This document shows, in pieces, positions 22,845 to 33,161 of a stretch of 64,000 bases of DNA. Position 1 is the stretch's first letter. The number at the start of each line of letters is the position of its first letter. The translations under genes and the position numbers were made by a program. The notes under the pieces are model-generated. The model did no database searches. It was not told where the DNA came from and worked only from the letters and a program-made list of their open reading frames with translations. Source of the stretch: Rhypophila decipiens (lineage: Eukaryota > Ascomycota > Sordariomycetes > Sordariales > Naviculisporaceae). The stretch covers positions 1 to 64,000 of the forward strand of contig MU858171.1 in NCBI GenBank assembly GCA_033297075.1. The letters run 5' to 3'.

Positions 22845-23737
22845 GGTTTGGGATGGCGGCAAGGTTCAAGTTTCGATACCGCAAGAAAGCTGAAAATGAG
22901 CGTCTTCAAGAACAACAAATACTGAGAATATTAACAGCAAAAACCAGGTTCTCTATTTCGAAAAGTCGATCCCTCGTCTTCTACTTGCAAGTGGAAGAGG
23001 AAGGAGGAGAGAAAGTTGATTCGACCGAGAGTTGGATATTGAGCCAGCAGGGCCTTTGTTCAAGCGGAAGTCCCGAGTAATAACACTGGGGAACAATGTG
23101 CTGCAAGGATAGCTCCAGTGTGACTGCTGTCGATTATGTGTCGAGATCGTTCCTTTGACTCACCGCAGGTTTTCCCGCTTGGGGTCCTGCCCCGCCATCC
23201 TCGCCCCCCAGACCAAACCGTGCCCCACCACGGAGCTACTGGATCGCCACTGTTTGTGCCCCGATCCCGGCAGCGCTGTGTGCCCCGCCAGAATTTTGGA
23301 GTTCCCCCGGGCAGTTGTGACTTGTGAGACTGCTGACTCACGAGCCAATCACAGGAAAGAATTGGGCGAATTGACTGGAAGAGGATTTCCAATTGGATTG
23401 CTGCCCGACATCGCATCACCGGGCAACATCTTTTTCAACAAATCCGTACGGAGACATCTACTTCAAGATACCAGGACAACGCGCGCCCAAACCCGACTAG
23501 TTACCGAACGGATGCGTCCGGATCTTGTTGTTATTGTTATCAAGAAAGCAATAGAGACAAAGATTACTAGGCACCAATCTCCTGGCTCGCCATTACCATT
23601 GTGCCCGCTTCCCGGTCGGAGCACCTTCTCCCGCAATTAAGACGAGAAAAATTGCCGTCGCTAAAACCACCGTCTTAGCCTTCAATCTAGTATCCTAAGG
23701 TCAATACTATAGTAAATTTGTAGGCAAGTACGTAGTT
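22845..23737. other. Promoter region of the tryptophan synthase gene
   Basis: This is spacer upstream of the minus-strand tryptophan synthase gene. A C-rich block lies at 23190-23290. I looked for general amino-acid-control sites (TGACTC) and see TTGACTCACC near 23155 and GCTGACTCACG near 23332, both matching the Gcn4/CPC1-type TGACTC core. Regulation through these is inference. Confidence 0.45.
23154..23163. promoter_or_regulatory. TGACTCA element, candidate CPC1/Gcn4 site
   Basis: TGACTCA occurs about 310 bp upstream of the tryptophan synthase start, and a second copy lies near 23333. This is the core bound by Gcn4/CPC1 regulators of amino-acid biosynthesis genes. The match is to a 7-bp word, so one copy alone would be weak. 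Two copies upstream of a tryptophan gene make a role plausible. Confidence 0.45.
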
Positions 23738-23913
23738 CGAATAAATGCCTTAACAGTCTCGAATAAATGTCTTAACAAGCTTGAATAAATACCTTGACAG
23801 ACTCGAATAAATGCCTTGACAGGCTCGAATAAATGTCTTAACAAGCTTGAATAAATACCTTGACAGACTCGAATCAATGCCTTGATAGACTCGAATAAAT
23901 GCCTTCACAGGCT
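23738..23913 (-). repeat. 22-bp minisatellite array (locus B), inverted relative to locus A
   Basis: Eight head-to-tail 22-bp units of the form CGAATAAATGCCTTGACAGGCT are present. The reverse complement contains GTCAAGGCATTTATTC, the core of the array at 3828-4487, so both arrays belong to one family in opposite orientation. Units 2-3 and 5-6 are the same variant pair, giving a higher-order period of 66 bp. The array lies between the promoter of tryptophan synthase and the 3' end of PRM1. Confidence 0.9.
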
Positions 23914-24245
23914 CGAAGGCCAGACAGTGGTTCTAGCGGCGGCGAGAAAAACATTTGTCACAATCTCAGCACCGGAACGACCCAAAAAAAAAACAAAAAA
24001 CATCATGCCTTGCAGCCATACTGTATTGGGGGCCAAGAAATAAAATGCTGATCAATGCTACCAATGACGAGAATGATGATGGTATCTACTCCGCTAATGC
24101 CTCTGATGACCTGTCGGGAGTGCCGAACATATTAAAAACGGAAGGATGCCTCAAAAAGAACGAGAACAATATCAAGAAAAACGATGCCCGATCATATGGG
24201 CGCTATGGCGAAGAACAAAGAAAAACTACAAGACAATGGCTGTCC

Positions 24246-26444
24246 CTATCTAGCATGTCGGGGATAGTCATCGTCCTCCCACTCGGGGTAGCTGCTCTTG
24301 CGCGCGTGGCTCGAGGCTTTGACCTCTGTCTTTCCCCGGGGTACGCTTCCCGCGTAGACCACCTCGTCATAGGATGGTGTCGAGTCCTCGTGCTGCGTGG
24401 GAGGTGGCGGGGGCGGACGGCGGTAGTGCTGGGCTCCGGCACCTTCATTGTTGAGCTGTGTGGGGTGGGTGATGTTGTACCGGTGACCTCCCTCGGCGCG
24501 AGTCTTCTCTCGGCCGAAAGCCATGCCGAACAGGGAGTGACCGACCCCGATCAGGACCACAATGATATAGACAAGGAGGAGAGCAAGCGATATCAGCAAC
24601 TCCTGCACAATGTTGCTGCGGAGGGCGCTCGTCACTTTGTCGACGGCCCCGGTAATCTCGTCGGTCGAGGCCGAAGCTGGCGAAGCAAGGAACGATGTCA
24701 AATCACTGTCGCCCTGGACACTAGCCTGGGCGCCCTGTGAAAAGGTGTCGTTGGGGAAGAGCGGGAAGGTAACCTTTGCGTGATCGTGGACCCATGTGAG
24801 CCCGTCCTGTATCGTGTCGATCTTACGAGTGATGACACAGCCGATGATTGATTTGACGGCATCGTACAGGACAGTATCCTTGAACACAGTGTCAAGCCCC
24901 TTCTGGATGCCGTCCTCCAGAACATTCAAGGTATCATTGACGGCCGAGGTGGCGTTTTGGACCCAGCCAAAAACATCGTCGTTGATGTCTTGCTGGAGAT
25001 TGAGGACGTTCGTGTTGGCTTCGTTGGCCCAGGTCGTCGAGACGTTTTCAAGCTGGCTAACCACGGCACCGGCAAAGTCGCCGACCTGGTCCGCAAGAGC
25101 AGGTGCCTCCTTTTCGATCGACTTGAGCAAGACGTACTGGCAAAGGCAGGAGAACAAGCCGGCCAAGGCGAGGGAAAGAACGAAGAGGGCTGGAAGAGAG
25201 GTGGCGTAGGCAACGGCCCACCGAACAAGGAGATAGCGACGCTCGTTGCCCCGGAACTTGGAGGCTATCTTGACACCAACACCTGCTGTGAAAGGCCGCG
25301 ACGCCATGTAGACCACATCCATGGGGTCGTAGCCATGCTCGGTGAAGGCACGAGCGCGCTGCCTCTCACGGCGCCATCGGCGAATATCCAGGTACCCCAT
25401 GACGAACATGGCAAGAATGGAGAGAATGATGATGATGATGATGAATCCGATTTTGGTCTTGGCCACGATGTCGGACAGCTTGGTGAAGAAGTCGTTGATG
25501 AAAGTGTTGCTCGAGCAAAACGTGAGGGCGTGCTTCTGGGCAACAGGGAACAACGAGTGGTCGAAGGAGTAGTTGCCAAACTTGCCCTCGATCTGGTCCT
25601 TCACCATGTCGAAGGGAATAGCGATGGTTTGCTTGGTCAATGTCTCTGCGTCGTCAAAGGTGGGAATGGTGTTGTTGAATTTTCCGATGGCCGCGATCAC
25701 CTCGGCGCTGTCTAGCTTGAACTCGTCCAGCTTCTTGAGGGGTCCACTGATGTCGATAGTTGGCAATGCAGGTATTACCGATCCAAGGGGGCCGCTAATG
25801 CTGTCTTTGAAACCGTTGACCTTGTTTACAAAGTCTCCAACATCTCCGCCAATCTCCTTTCCAATCCCTTGAAGCGCACCGTTGAGCGCTTCTGTCGCCT
25901 TGTCGACAACCTGGGCGGCGACGTCAAGACCGCCATGAATGAAGGCAGAGATCAAACAAGCATACGTGCCCAGGTAGAAATTGATGATGAAGAGCAGCAA
26001 CTGCTTCACACCGGTGACGATCATTTCGAGGATGCTCACCAAGCCCCTGACTGTCTTGGTAATGCCGTCAGCGGCCAGGGAGTTGACGCCGACTGAGAGA
26101 TAGTGCGGCATGGAGGCCATGGCGCTTCCGACGTCCTCCACCTTGGTGCAGGCCGACAAGGCCTTGGCCTTTGCGTCTCCGAGGTTTTCGTTGAGACTGG
26201 TGGTCAATAAGAGGACTCGGACCAGGACCAGAAGCAGCAAGACCGTCCATCTGTTGAACCAAACCTGTGACAGGCGAGCACGGAGACCGAGGTAGGGCGT
26301 GACGACGGGATCGGTGTCGGGGTAGGGCCGCTGGAGCTTGGGTTCTGCAGAGTTGCCGAGATCGACCATTTCCCAGGTGTTTGCGTTTGCATTGAGGCTA
26401 GAGGGCAAGGGCGGGATGCCCCCTGACTTTTCTTGGTAGCCCAT
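24246..26444 (-). CDS. PRM1: Plasma membrane fusion protein PRM1
   Basis: This multi-pass membrane protein promotes plasma-membrane fusion between cells during mating or hyphal fusion. The single-exon gene encodes 732 residues, within the usual range. Hydrophobic segments lie at about residues 66-83, 146-168, 333-352, 407-438 and 620-645. They separate two large extracellular loops rich in N-x-S/T sequons. Family features include the paired long loops, the RRWRRERQRARAF basic stretch after the third segment, and a Pro-rich cytoplasmic tail (RRPPPPPPTQ). The tail also contains SYDEVVYAGSVPRGK, like other filamentous fungal PRM1 proteins. The start ATG is followed by MGYQEKSGG. The nearest upstream gene is more than 2 kb away. 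Confidence 0.9.
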   Translation of the reverse strand: MGYQEKSGGIPPLPSSLNANANTWEMVDLGNSAEPKLQRPYPDTDPVVTPYLGLRARLSQVWFNRWTVLLLLVLVRVLLLTTSLNENLGDAKAKALSACTKVEDVGSAMASMPHYLSVGVNSLAADGITKTVRGLVSILEMIVTGVKQLLLFIINFYLGTYACLISAFIHGGLDVAAQVVDKATEALNGALQGIGKEIGGDVGDFVNKVNGFKDSISGPLGSVIPALPTIDISGPLKKLDEFKLDSAEVIAAIGKFNNTIPTFDDAETLTKQTIAIPFDMVKDQIEGKFGNYSFDHSLFPVAQKHALTFCSSNTFINDFFTKLSDIVAKTKIGFIIIIIILSILAMFVMGYLDIRRWRRERQRARAFTEHGYDPMDVVYMASRPFTAGVGVKIASKFRGNERRYLLVRWAVAYATSLPALFVLSLALAGLFSCLCQYVLLKSIEKEAPALADQVGDFAGAVVSQLENVSTTWANEANTNVLNLQQDINDDVFGWVQNATSAVNDTLNVLEDGIQKGLDTVFKDTVLYDAVKSIIGCVITRKIDTIQDGLTWVHDHAKVTFPLFPNDTFSQGAQASVQGDSDLTSFLASPASASTDEITGAVDKVTSALRSNIVQELLISLALLLVYIIVVLIGVGHSLFGMAFGREKTRAEGGHRYNITHPTQLNNEGAGAQHYRRPPPPPPTQHEDSTPSYDEVVYAGSVPRGKTEVKASSHARKSSYPEWEDDDYPRHAR

Positions 26445-29249
26445 GTTTCAGGGGCTGGATCTCTTCGGACTGGCGATGTCGAGTGGTGGTCGGGCGAGAG
26501 TAGATATAAAATGAAGCGAAATATTGTCGATGTCGACAAGCTGTTGGTGTTGGTGTTGCAAATATTACCAGGGAAAATGCGGTAGACCAGCTATGCAAAG
26601 AGAGAAAGGAAGAAGGCAAGGAGATCGATGCAGATGCAGACAACTGAAGGAAAACGAACAGAGGATTACAAAAGGAACAAGTTCAAGGAAAAGTATTACA
26701 CATTTGGATAAGTGATGCTCCGTCACGTTGACGGGCAGGCCATGAACAATAGACAGTAGAAAATAACGGTGAGAAGGTGGGAGAACAATAGGAGACGATG
26801 ACAATGGGGACTACATGCATGATAACATTGTCCATGTCAATAGGAACCAGACACGCGCCCCATTCAAGATGAGATGGAACTTGAACCCAAACCAGATGAA
26901 AGAGGGCGACAAGACTCGTGCCCAGGGGGAGCCAGCCAACCAGCTTGGACAGACATGGCTGTAACCTTGGGTAATGAGGGAAGGCACCGAGGAGATCGGA
27001 GCCAGGTGACAATATTTAGAAAGGCCAAGCTTCTTTGTATCGGGAGTCATTTTTCCTCTGTTGTCTCACAGCCATACAGACCGCAATGTCAACGGCTTTG
27101 TCGAGGATGATGAGGTTTGCCGGGCCTGTGGTTTGCCGGGGTCCTTGTTAGCGCGCCCAGTGTCAACTAAGCGCCGGCGCTTCTGAACCAGTCGTCGGCT
27201 TGATCTGGGGACGACGCGAAGACTTTCCAAACCTTCCGCTCCCGTCATACCCTTTTCGGAACACGGGCGCATCTGGAGAGTTGACCTAGATTCGCTTCGG
27301 AGGCATTTGTGCACACCTGTATCCAGGTGCCGGCCATGATCCACGCTTTGACAGTGTAGGCGGTTCGCCGTGAACAAATGCGTGCACCGTGTCTCGAACA
27401 GCCCAATGGGTCAGCCCAGAGTGAAGTGTAATAGAAACCTCAACAAAGAACGATGCAATCTGTCGGTATACAGTGAGTGGCAAAATCTTGAGATGAATTC
27501 GACCAACCATCACTGAGAGCTGTACCGCTGAGGTGTTTCCCATCCCAGGGTGCGTGCCAAGACCAGCGACACGGATTTCAGAGGCCTTGAAGGCACCGCA
27601 ATAACCGGAACTGACATTCGTCAATCGTACTGAGTCTCGATGGTCATGTACAGAAATTGTTCAGGAAGTAAGGCAGATGCCGTGCGCACATCATATCCGC
27701 TGTCGCAGGGCTTGATGAAGACGGCCTGGACGGGAGTGCTTTTGTTGTTCAGTTGATGTCGCCTTGGTCTTGAAATAACTGCCCCACGTGGCAATCGTTG
27801 GCGATCAGGCACAGCGGCTAGAGCCGGGGCCCACTTTTGCCGAGCGTTTCAAATCGAACGTCCAAGAACCAGTCAGTTACGCGCCAAGCCGTAGCAGTTG
27901 GCGGCTACGGAGCCATTTGTAGTGTACGATACCGCTACAACATCGCAAACACATTACAATATCCGTACACGGTTATAGATATCTTCTTCATCATTTAACA
28001 GCAGTTTCCTGAGTTGCTTGTATACTGCCAAGGAACTATCTTCAGTAAGTTGGTGTGAAAAGATGCTGGAGTACTACGGCTTTACCTTGGGGCCGTATAC
28101 GGTATCGGGATGACAAACACTTCACGAGGACCTCGGAGCCTGTATTGGAAGCATGCTGCCATGTACTTGTACGTTGGAGACTCCTACTTTTGAGCCGATG
28201 ACGAAGGAATTCTACGGCATTTACCTCTAACAAGATTATAGCCGGGCATGCCTCCACAGAAGATCACACCGTGACGCTGCACAACACCACATAACCATTC
28301 GTTTCATTCTTTTCCCCTGCCCTATGCTGACCACAAGACGTGATGCTCTGTCAGATAGCACGTATGGGCTCGTGCAATCGCTCTGTCATCTTGTTGATTT
28401 GACGGGAAACAACATCCAATATTGGAGCATGATAAACGATATACATAGATGATTACTTCCCGTTTGATCATCCTTGTGACCGGGTAATTGCGCTGATAGG
28501 CACTACGTATTTCCTTAGCGGCCTAGACCTACACTACTGTGGACTCGTGTAACTCTGGATGAAGGTCTGAGGTTACAGAGACAACGGAACGGAGGTATCC
28601 ACTTGGCTACTTCCACTGCATAATGTTCCGGACCGAAAAATGCAACGAGCCGGGGAGATAGGGTCATTCAGCCAACCTGCCTAATCGTGCTCCACCAAAG
28701 GGAAACACGGCAGCCCCTCCTGTCTGTCTCCTCTCACTTTCTGCTCATGCTAACCCTCGATTTCTCCCCATCGATAGAGAGCGATATGCGACCCGGCGCG
28801 ATACATCAATCACGACAACACTCAGTCCGCATTAGTCCTTTGAATGCCGGGGAAACCCTTGACGGTCTCTTTGTTGATGTGGAAGTTGAAACATACCAGG
28901 TTCAACCATTCCGCCAAAAACTGAGTTGCGTCTTTCCGGCCCAGGTACGAAGCTGAATGTGCGCCAAACAAGACGGCAAGAAAAGGGTTCACGGGAGAGG
29001 CGCCTCGATAGTCGACGCAATTCACGACTAGACCTTGCCCAATAACAAACAAATCCGCCCTCGATACGGTAGCATACTGGCGGTGTGCGTTTTGACTGGC
29101 TTAATAATCTGTCATCTTGGATGTAAAGGCCGAAAAAAAAGGGCGACCGGCAGCTTTTTCTCATCTCAAGGAGTCAATTATAAGGAACACACCATACGAC
29201 AGGACATGTGTCTGCTGATAATACCTGGCAGAACGTGTACTCATATGCC
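26445..29249. other. 2.8-kb gene-poor tract
   Basis: The first few hundred bases are the PRM1 promoter and leader. The rest has only short frames on both strands with no family features, signal peptide or consistent splice chain. I can support no gene. Confidence 0.35.
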
Positions 29250-29627
29250 ATGTGCCGCCTAATGACTTTTAGCGGAACGTGTACTTGCTGTGGTGAAGAG
29301 TTTGCTTGGGAAGACTTGGCGCAAGAGCTGTCTTGTTTGGAGGCGAAAAACACAGGTGTGTTTGGCGAGTGTCGGCGCGGTATTCACAGAGAGGAACACC
29401 GATTTGACCAGGAATGTGACGAGTGTGTGGCCAGGAATGGCGTAGACGAGGGGTACGGGGATTGGGAGCAAGAACAAACCTTCGAGCATGAAGTATCTGG
29501 AAAAGGTGGAGATGGGAACAGCAAAGGCAAACATAAGGACGACTTTTACCAGGATCACGGAAATACGCCCGAAGAGACCAAGTATGGAGAGGACGGGAGG
29601 CGACGGAAAAAGCAGCGGACGTCTTGA
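29250..29627 (+). CDS. Small Met-Cys protein with acidic/charged tail
   Basis: This single-exon frame of 125 residues starts at the ATG at 29250, giving Met-Cys. Cysteines lie at 2, 11, 13, 14, 29, 41, 56 and 59, including CCGE and a C-x2-C pair (ECDEC). Positions 2 and 11 and the C-x2-C match the protein at 11171-11521. The C-terminal half is very hydrophilic (Lys, Asp, Glu, Gly) and ends in a basic cluster RRRKKQR that could be a nuclear-localisation signal. The function is unknown; metal binding is a guess from the cysteine pattern. A 198-codon antisense frame overlaps it but starts with TTG, so I prefer this strand. Confidence 0.5.
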   Translation: MCRLMTFSGTCTCCGEEFAWEDLAQELSCLEAKNTGVFGECRRGIHREEHRFDQECDECVARNGVDEGYGDWEQEQTFEHEVSGKGGDGNSKGKHKDDFYQDHGNTPEETKYGEDGRRRKKQRTS

Positions 29628-31162
29628 ACGACTCGAACGACTCGACATGTCACCAATATTTAGCTTGGTCCCTTGACCGGAACGGGTGGCATATTCAACA
29701 TCTGCAAAATACCCTATGCCGCGGGACACGCTACGTTGGATATTACCAGCACCCGGTCCCCACTCATCCACGAAAGCCACGACCCAAGCCTCCAACGTGC
29801 GCACATGAGAAATCCCAGGGCATCTCGTTGCCCAAGCCAGGCCGAAAATGATCAAGTCCTGACCCTGTCCCTGGTCGCTTGGCGGTGCAGCTTCACGGAC
29901 TCATAGCCTCGACACACCATGATTAGTCCAGGACAACGAATGGGGAACAGCCCGGATCTGGCCATCACTGGAAGTTGTCCGAGACTTGGATATGTCCAGA
30001 TCATGGTTGACGGATAAAGTGAGAGGTCTGGGACCATTGCGAACCACTCACTATACGAGGCTTATACCCTTTTACCATATCGTCTTTCTCACTTCGCTGT
30101 TCCCATTTGTGGTTTCTTTTTTCTCAAGTGCCGGGGTTCTAAGCGTCCAACGTTGAAAATACAAGATATTCAAAATCAAACTCATTCAAGCGATGGGATA
30201 GGGTGTTGGGTTTGATGGCGGTCTGCTCATAAAGTTTGTATTTCAACCGGATAGAAAGACGTGGACTTTCAGAGCTTTTGACTGGCCTTACACAGCAGAT
30301 TCGGTTTAACACGGGTATGAAGTCATCTAGGCCCACACCATGGGCGTCTGGTCGCCTTTGACGTTGGAAAAAGGTCCATATAAGCACATGCCCACTGATT
30401 GCAGGTGCCGCTCATGTGCGTAATGACAAATCTGCTTCTAACCTCTATCTCACAATTTTCGGATCTTTGCGGCAATTCCTGTTCCGAGCTCGAGCTCCAC
30501 GGCCGAGATGTTGCGTCTTACGGTCAAGAGTGACAGAGTCAGGAGACGGCGCCATAACAAGGACTGATGCTGGTGCCGTCGGTTCAAGTTTCTGAACCCA
30601 CTGGCAGGGTCCAAGACCATGGATGCCATCACCTCGTCTGTTGCTCTTGCTCTTGCTCTCGCATGCTGCAGCATACTGAAACCATGACTGTGCCGAAACA
30701 TTTTGTTACCAAGTTGATAGAAAACCCAGTCGACCTTTGTTGTGCGACCGTTCTACCGTCCGTGTTCCAAGTTTTACGATGCACGACGGTGATCGGGGCG
30801 CACTCACCCGAGTCAAAAGGCAGGGCAACCATGCCTCAACGGCTCGTACGAGATGTCAAGAGTAATCTTGTCATTTTGCCGGTCCCTGCCTCGTGCACCT
30901 CGATAGTTCCAGGTTAAGAGACGGAGATTGCTTCCTCAACCTTCTGGTCACACACCATGTACTGGCAATATCTCCGTCACTAAAACATTCCACGCTCCCT
31001 TCATATTATCTCCCAGCAGCTTCTCTGTCCACTTGTCCGTTATTGGCTCCTCTCTCCCGCCTTTATATGGATAGCACCTCCCCAGTGCTGTCTATCAACA
31101 GGCGCAATTTCAGTTCTGTCACCACTCGTGTCTGTTCCTTGTTGACCTGAACCGCCGAGACC
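29628..31162. other. 1.5-kb intergenic tract
   Basis: This is spacer before the aspartic protease gene. A TTTATATGG stretch near 31072 could serve as its TATA element, 90 bp before the ATG. No gene is supported. Confidence 0.35.
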
Positions 31163-32690
31163 ATGTACTCCAATAGTGGCAGCTTCGTCTTCGGTCGCGT
31201 CGTCGTCTATGCCACTCTCGTGGCTGCGGCCGTTCTTGAGAATCCACCGCCAGGAATCATATATACGCGCCCAGAGCCCCTTTCCAACGTTAAGGGATCG
31301 ACTCGCTCCCGGGCATGGTCCAAGTCAAGCTGGATACGCCCGACCGGGAATATCCAAAAGATACAAGGCGTTGGTGGGAGCAAAACCAATTCGAGATCCG
31401 TTGCTGCTCTCCTGGGTGCTCACCAGCGCCAGGCTGGCGGATTTGGATACGAGAACATCACCTCTACCAACTCTTACGGCACCCAGTATGCGACTCGAGT
31501 ACTCTGGGACGGTTTTCCGATGGACCTGATAATTGACACGGGAAGCGCCGACACTTGGGCAATCCAAAAAGACTTCTTCTGTGTTGACTATGCGGGCGGA
31601 GTCGTCCCCCAGAGCGCTTGCGCCTTTGGTCCGGCAAATCCTGACCCGACCTCTTCCTACGGACCGGTCACGCCAGAACAGCACATGTTCGTCCAGTACG
31701 CTGATGGAGAGCTCGTCGTCGGGCCCATGGGATACACCGATATTACAGTCGGCAATGTCACTGTAAATATGCAGCAGACCTGTCTCGCCAACACAACCTA
31801 TTGGTACGGAAACAACGTCACCAGCGGGCTGATGGGACTGGCCTACCCTTCACTCACAAATGCCTACCTTGGTCCTTCCACCGAAAGTGTTCACGACGAT
31901 CCAGACAATTACCAGCCTTACTCTCCCTTGATGACGTCCATGATCGACCAGGGCAAAATTGGGGCTCCAGTCTTCAGCATGGCCATTGACCGCAATGCTT
32001 CTACGGGCATGCTTGCCTGGGGCGGGATGCCGCCTGTCACGGGCTTAGACATGAGTCAAACAGCAACGCTGGACATAATCATTGTGAGTGCATGTAGCAG
32101 TCAAATTCTCAACTGTCATCACCGACTAACTCTCGATAAAGACAAGACTAGCTGATCGGACGGCTACGGCATCGCGGTATTCGTTCTACACCGTCATCCC
32201 GGACGGCTGGCAGTTTGGCCACACGACAAATACGGAACGATATCCCTACATTGTCGACAGCGGCACCACCCTGTGCTATCTCCCGCCTGGTACGTGGAAC
32301 TCATGAGCCTTTGTTTCAGTCTTCTCTCGGAAAATTCAAGTTACGTACTAACACCTCAAAACAAATGACCTAGACCTTGCCGATGCCGTCGCCGCGTCGT
32401 ATTACCCAAAAGCAGTCTACCTGTTCGAATACGGCGCCTACTTCACCAATTGCAATGCCATTGTGCCCATCGTATTAGCAGTGATCCTTGACGGCATCAG
32501 ATTTCTTATCAATCCCCTCGATCTCATCTACCGGGACATGATCGACCCCGTCACGGGTCTTTGCATGATTGCCATCTCCAGCGGAGGCAGCGGGCCCTAT
32601 ATCCTTGGTGATGTCTTTTTGCAAAACGCCCTTGCCATCTTTGACCACGGAGAAGCCAAGATGCGATTTATTCCGCGCACCGTCTCGTAA
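31163..32690 (+). CDS. Pepsin-like aspartic endopeptidase (family A1)
   Basis: This is a predicted secreted or vacuolar acid protease. Exons 31163-32083, 32142-32289 and 32374-32690 give 461 residues. The two catalytic aspartates are in DTGS (Asp125) and DSGT (Asp346), each in a normal hydrophobic context (LIIDTGSADTW, YIVDSGTTL). The flap Tyr is in VQYADG. The C-terminal lobe ends with GPYILGDVFLQ and AIFDHGEAKMRF, as in fungal A1 proteases. The N-terminus has a hydrophobic stretch at residues 9-25 that could be a signal peptide. A propeptide-like basic region extends to about residue 90. Several N-glycosylation sequons support secretion. Splice sites are canonical, and the second intron has a GACTAAC-type branch point. 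Confidence 0.9.
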
Positions 32691-33161
32691 TGCCCGTTAC
32701 TACGTTGGTCGTTGGGCCTCACTTTAGGAAGCGGCAGGATTGGAGGATTGTTGATCAAGGTGAATTGGAACATTTCATGGCCTCCACGGAGTAATTAATT
32801 GAGGTCTGACACACTAGAGGGCACTGTAATTATAGTTTGTCTCGACAAACAGTCTTTTGTATACTTGGTGAACATTTTACCCCAACCATGCCGTTACCTT
32901 GCAAGATTGTGACGCTCCGAATCTCGAATACGCCTTGGTATGCGTGTGATAGGCGTTGTGGCGGACCAGTCCCCTTCTGTGATTTGCTCGACCCAAGCCA
33001 CGTCTCTTACATTAGGCGCCTTCAAGGCAGAACCCATCGACTGGCAAGTTGCCCACCTCTGACACCTGACTGGCGGATTATAAGAACACGTCTGATAGCC
33101 CAAGTAGATCGATAGAAGCCATGGTGTGTCTCTCAAACTCGACATCTTGAAGAGCGAGAAG
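32691..33161. other. Spacer before the NLR-like gene
   Basis: This spacer of about 470 bp holds the protease 3' end and the NLR-like promoter. An ATG at 33121 opens only a nine-codon frame before the real start, so it could act as an upstream frame in the leader. Confidence 0.35.

Noticed and set aside
24957..25715. 252-codon plus-strand frame inside PRM1
   Set aside because: Shadow of the PRM1 gene; the amino-acid composition is artefactual.
29259..29855. 198-codon minus-strand frame with hydrophobic stretches
   Set aside because: It begins with TTG and lacks an ATG near the start; the opposite strand shows a Met-Cys family cysteine pattern. Strand is not fully certain.
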